Below the pieces are notes generated by a model. That model did not search any database, was not told the origin of the DNA, and saw only the letters and a program-made list of their open reading frames with translations. A stretch of 36,565 bases of DNA, taken from DATHGT01 sp035317605. GTDB lineage: Bacteria > Methylomirabilota > Methylomirabilia > Rokubacteriales > CSP1-6. Position numbers and translations under genes: made by a program. Positions 34,092 through 36,565 of this stretch are shown piece after piece. Position 1 is the first letter of the stretch, and each line of letters opens with the position of its first letter. The stretch covers positions 1-36,565 of the forward strand of contig DATHGT010000193.1 in assembly GCA_035317605.1 (NCBI GenBank), given 5' to 3'.

Positions 34092-36143
34092 GTGGACGCC
34101 TCGGCGTTCGTCAACCGCGAGCTGTCGTGGCTCGAGTTCAACCGGCGCGTGCTCGAGGAGGCTCAGGATCCCAGCGTGCCCCTGCTGGAGCGCGTGAAGT
34201 TCCTGGCTATCTTCAGCGCGAACCTGGACGAGTTCTTCATGGTCCGGGTGGCGGCGCTGAAGCGCCGCATCCACGCCGGCGACCGGACGGCCGGGCCCGA
34301 CGGGCTCACGACGGCGGAGACGGCGCGGGCGGTGGCCGCACGCGTCCACGCGCTGGTGGACGCCCAGCACCGATGCTTCCTCGAGGAGATCCGGCCGCTG
34401 CTCTCCGCCGAGGGCGTGGTCCTGCTCCGGCCCGAGGAGACGAGCGAGGAGCAGCGGCGCTTTCTCGCGGAGTACTTCCGACGGATGCTGGGGCCGGCGT
34501 TGACCGCGCAGGCCGTCGAGCCCGGCCGGCCCCTCCCCTACCTCGGCAACCTCTCGCTGTGCCTGGTCGCTTCCCGCCGGCCGTCGGCGCGGCCGGGGCG
34601 TTCGCTGTCCATCATCCGGATCCCCAGCCCGGAGCTGCCGCGCTTCATCGCGCTGCCGGCTCCTCTTGGCCGGCATGTCTTCATCCTCCTCGAAGACGCG
34701 CTGCGTTTGCACCTGCCGGCGCTCTACGACGGCGATGACGTCCTCTCGAGTCACGTGATACGAATCACCCGCGACGCCGCCCTGGCCACGCGCGGCGGGC
34801 CTCAGGACCTGGTCGCCAGCATCGAGCGGGGGGTGCGCGCACGCCGCCTCGGAGCGGCGGTGCGCCTTCAGCACGATGCCCACCTGCCGCCCGAGATCCT
34901 GACCACCCTGGTCGACGGGCTCGGGCTGTCGTCCGACGACGTCTACGAGAGTGAGGGCTTCACGGCGTTCTCGGATCTGTTCCAGCTCTACGCGGCCGTC
35001 GACCTGCCCCGGGTCAAGGACCGGCCGCGTCCACCGCAGCCCGTTCCGGCCTTCGAGCGCGCGGCCGACGTCTGGAGCGCCATCCGCGCCCGAGACGTCC
35101 TCGTGCACCACCCCTATCACGCCTTCCACGCCGTCACGCGCTTCGTGGGCGAGGCCGCCGTCGATCCCATGGTGCGGGCGATCAAGATGACGCTCTACCG
35201 GGTGAGCGCGGCCTCGCCCATCGCGCACGCGCTGCGGACGGCCGTCGAGCACGGCAAGGAGGTCACCGTCCTCGTGGAGCTCCAGGCGCGCTTCGACGAG
35301 GAGGCGAACATCCGCTGGGCCCGAACGCTCGAGGAGGTGGGCGCCCACGTGGTCTACGGACGCGCGGGCTTCAAGACCCACGGCAAGGCCTGCCTCGTGG
35401 TGCGTCAGGACGCGGACGGTCTTCGGCGTTACTGCCATCTCGCCACCGGCAACTACAACGCGCGAACGGGCGGCGTCTACGGGGATCTCGGGCTCTTCAC
35501 CAGCCGCGACTCGTTCGGCGCGGATCTGACCGCGTTGTTCGACTTCCTCACCGGCGGGACGCGGCCACGCGCCTTCCACCACCTGCTGCTCGCGCCCGGC
35601 GACCTGCGCGACGGCCTCGTCGCGCGCATCCGTCGCGAGGCCGAGCACGCCCGGGCCGGGCGCCCGGCGCGGATCGTCGCGAAGATGAACAGCCTGGTGG
35701 ACCGCCGCCTGATCGAGGAGCTCTACGCGGCCAGCGAGGCGGGGGTGGGGATCGATCTGATCGTGCGCGGGATCTGCTGCCTGCGGCCCGAGCTGCCCGG
35801 GCTCTCGTCGAGGATCCGCGTGATCTCCATCGTCGACCGGTATCTCGAGCACGCGCGGATTTCCTACTTCGCGAACGGCGGGAACCCTGAATACCTGCTC
35901 GCCTCCGCGGACTGGATGCCGCGTAACCTCGACCGCCGTGTCGAGATCGCCTTCCCGGTGCTGGATCCGGGCCTCCAGGCCCAGATCGGAAGGATCCTCG
36001 ACATCCAGCTCGCCGACACCGTCAAGGCGCGGCGCATCCTCCCCGATGGAAGCTCCGCGCGCATCGAGGCGCGAGGCGAAGCGTCACTTCGCTCCCAGGA
36101 GCGCCTCTACGAGGCGACGGGCGGCGACCGGGCCTTCGCGTGA
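34092..36143 (+). CDS. ppk: Polyphosphate kinase 1
   Basis: 683 residues, full length. The N-terminus (VNRELSWLEFNRRVLEEA) and the next segment FLAIFSANLDEFFMVRVA are typical of PPK1. The phosphorylated histidine is H430 in FKTHGKACLV, and the second essential histidine is H449 in RYCHLATGNYN. Each is five residues less than the E. coli numbers, so the alignment is close. It makes inorganic polyphosphate from ATP reversibly. The start is the GTG at 34092, one base after the Ppx stop; an upstream reading is antisense-like. The Ppx-PPK1 order lets synthesis and breakdown be co-regulated, with the SixA-like phosphatase upstream. Confidence 0.96.
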   Translation: MDASAFVNRELSWLEFNRRVLEEAQDPSVPLLERVKFLAIFSANLDEFFMVRVAALKRRIHAGDRTAGPDGLTTAETARAVAARVHALVDAQHRCFLEEIRPLLSAEGVVLLRPEETSEEQRRFLAEYFRRMLGPALTAQAVEPGRPLPYLGNLSLCLVASRRPSARPGRSLSIIRIPSPELPRFIALPAPLGRHVFILLEDALRLHLPALYDGDDVLSSHVIRITRDAALATRGGPQDLVASIERGVRARRLGAAVRLQHDAHLPPEILTTLVDGLGLSSDDVYESEGFTAFSDLFQLYAAVDLPRVKDRPRPPQPVPAFERAADVWSAIRARDVLVHHPYHAFHAVTRFVGEAAVDPMVRAIKMTLYRVSAASPIAHALRTAVEHGKEVTVLVELQARFDEEANIRWARTLEEVGAHVVYGRAGFKTHGKACLVVRQDADGLRRYCHLATGNYNARTGGVYGDLGLFTSRDSFGADLTALFDFLTGGTRPRAFHHLLLAPGDLRDGLVARIRREAEHARAGRPARIVAKMNSLVDRRLIEELYAASEAGVGIDLIVRGICCLRPELPGLSSRIRVISIVDRYLEHARISYFANGGNPEYLLASADWMPRNLDRRVEIAFPVLDPGLQAQIGRILDIQLADTVKARRILPDGSSARIEARGEASLRSQERLYEATGGDRAFA

Positions 36144-36234
36144 GAGCGGCTCAGGATGAGACCAAAGTCCACTAGGCAGGCCGAGCGCCGTCGGTCAGTG
36201 TACGGGCATTCCAATCGCCCCCTGGGAGGCTCCT

Positions 36235-36444
36235 ATGTCACACCAACCGGCCACCGCCGTCAGCCCCGAACAGGCCAGACAAAACGCGAGTGCGGCCATC
36301 GCACTCGCGCAGCTGCTCCCCGTCGAGGCGGATCGTCCGAAACGCATCGACCAGTACCTCGACTACTTTGGCGGCGGCGGGGAGAGCTTTTCCCCGAGGC
36401 TCGCGCCGCGGGATGAGTCCGGTTCATCGGCCGGCACCGTCTAG
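36235..36444 (+). CDS. Small orphan protein of unknown function
   Basis: 69 residues. The helical N-terminal half (SPEQARQNASAAIALAQLLP) is followed by DRPKRIDQYLDYFGGGGESF and a polar tail. No family is recognised. It has a good ribosome binding site (GGGAGG, five bases before the ATG). Its stop TAG (36442-36444) overlaps the Kup stop on the other strand in a CTAG. The other reading through the same DNA from 36156 has no such site. It is probably real but unproven. Confidence 0.55.
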   Translation: MSHQPATAVSPEQARQNASAAIALAQLLPVEADRPKRIDQYLDYFGGGGESFSPRLAPRDESGSSAGTV

Positions 36445-36565
36445 AACTCGATGCGCGCGCCGAGCTCGACGACGCGGTTCGGCGGGAGGCCGAAGAAATC
36501 CGCGGCCGAGCCGGCATTGCGCTGCATGAACGCGAACAGCCACTTCCGCCACCGCATCATGCGCG
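36441..36565 (-). CDS. kup: Kup potassium transporter, C-terminal fragment
   Basis: The last 40 residues run in from the right edge: RMMRWRKWLFAFMQRNAGSA and FFGLPPNRVVELGARIEF. This is the conserved C-terminus of Kup proteins, which import K+ with protons. The rest, including the membrane part, is outside the window. The stop TAG shares four bases with the stop of the small plus-strand ORF. Confidence 0.85.
   Translation of the reverse strand, partial: RMMRWRKWLFAFMQRNAGSAADFFGLPPNRVVELGARIEF

Overview
The window is GC-rich and gene-dense. It carries about 28 protein genes, no rRNA, tRNA, CRISPR array or recognisable transposase, and no gene-free stretch longer than about 260 bases. The gene content includes Complex I antiporter subunits, acyl-CoA, CaiB and LLM-class catabolic enzymes, a Ppx/PPK1 pair and a DUF3943 protein. 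Together with GC-rich codon use and frequent GTG starts, it suggests an uncultured soil-type Gram-negative bacterium of the Rokubacteria/Methylomirabilota or deltaproteobacterial kind. That assignment is inference; no marker gene is present.

Positions 1-7085 (minus strand) form one tightly coupled operon, nuoL-nuoM-nuoN-HAD phosphatase-glpD, with glpD running off the left edge. It couples the three antiporter-like subunits of Complex I to glycerol-3-phosphate oxidation. It is driven by a near-consensus promoter so close to nuoL that the mRNA should be leaderless. A LytM/M23 peptidase diverges from the same 65-bp region. Positions 8578-11837 (minus) hold a membrane/spermidine-synthase-like/TPR fusion preceded by a small lipoprotein gene broken by a one-base shift inside a perfect inverted repeat. 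A small secreted coiled-coil protein (plus) and an RraA-like aldolase (minus) converge on a 126-bp rod-like palindromic element. A geranylgeranyl-reductase-like flavoprotein, a gamma-carbonic-anhydrase-like protein with a VIT1-type transporter, and an S1/P1 nuclease follow.

Positions 17030-20844 (minus) are a catabolic set: enoyl-CoA hydratase-like, acyl-CoA dehydrogenase, SDR and an LLM oxidoreductase. Positions 20969-26172 (plus) form an operon of an SMP-30 lactonase, a CaiB CoA-transferase, a membrane adenylate cyclase and a sugar-acid dehydratase of the L-arabinonate dehydratase type. With the HpcH/HpaI aldolase at 28140-28922 they could form a lactone to aldonate to 2-keto-3-deoxy-acid to aldolase route. 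Between them lies an AT-richer two-gene unit: a secreted protein with phage-tail-like repeats and a C-terminal S74 autochaperone domain, plus a small secreted partner. The aldolase is translationally coupled to a PIN toxin and a small antitoxin-like protein, in toxin-first order.

Positions 29636-36565 carry a cobalamin-independent methionine-synthase-like enzyme, a DUF3943 envelope protein, and a phosphate/polyphosphate operon (SixA-like phosphatase, Ppx/GppA, PPK1). A small orphan ORF and the C-terminal end of a Kup potassium transporter close the window. A perfect 20-bp palindrome lies between the DUF3943 gene and sixA.

A recurring theme is two modes of translation start. Several genes begin with GTG 6-7 bases after a -10 hexamer (leaderless type), while several ATG genes have a strong GGAGG-type ribosome binding site.
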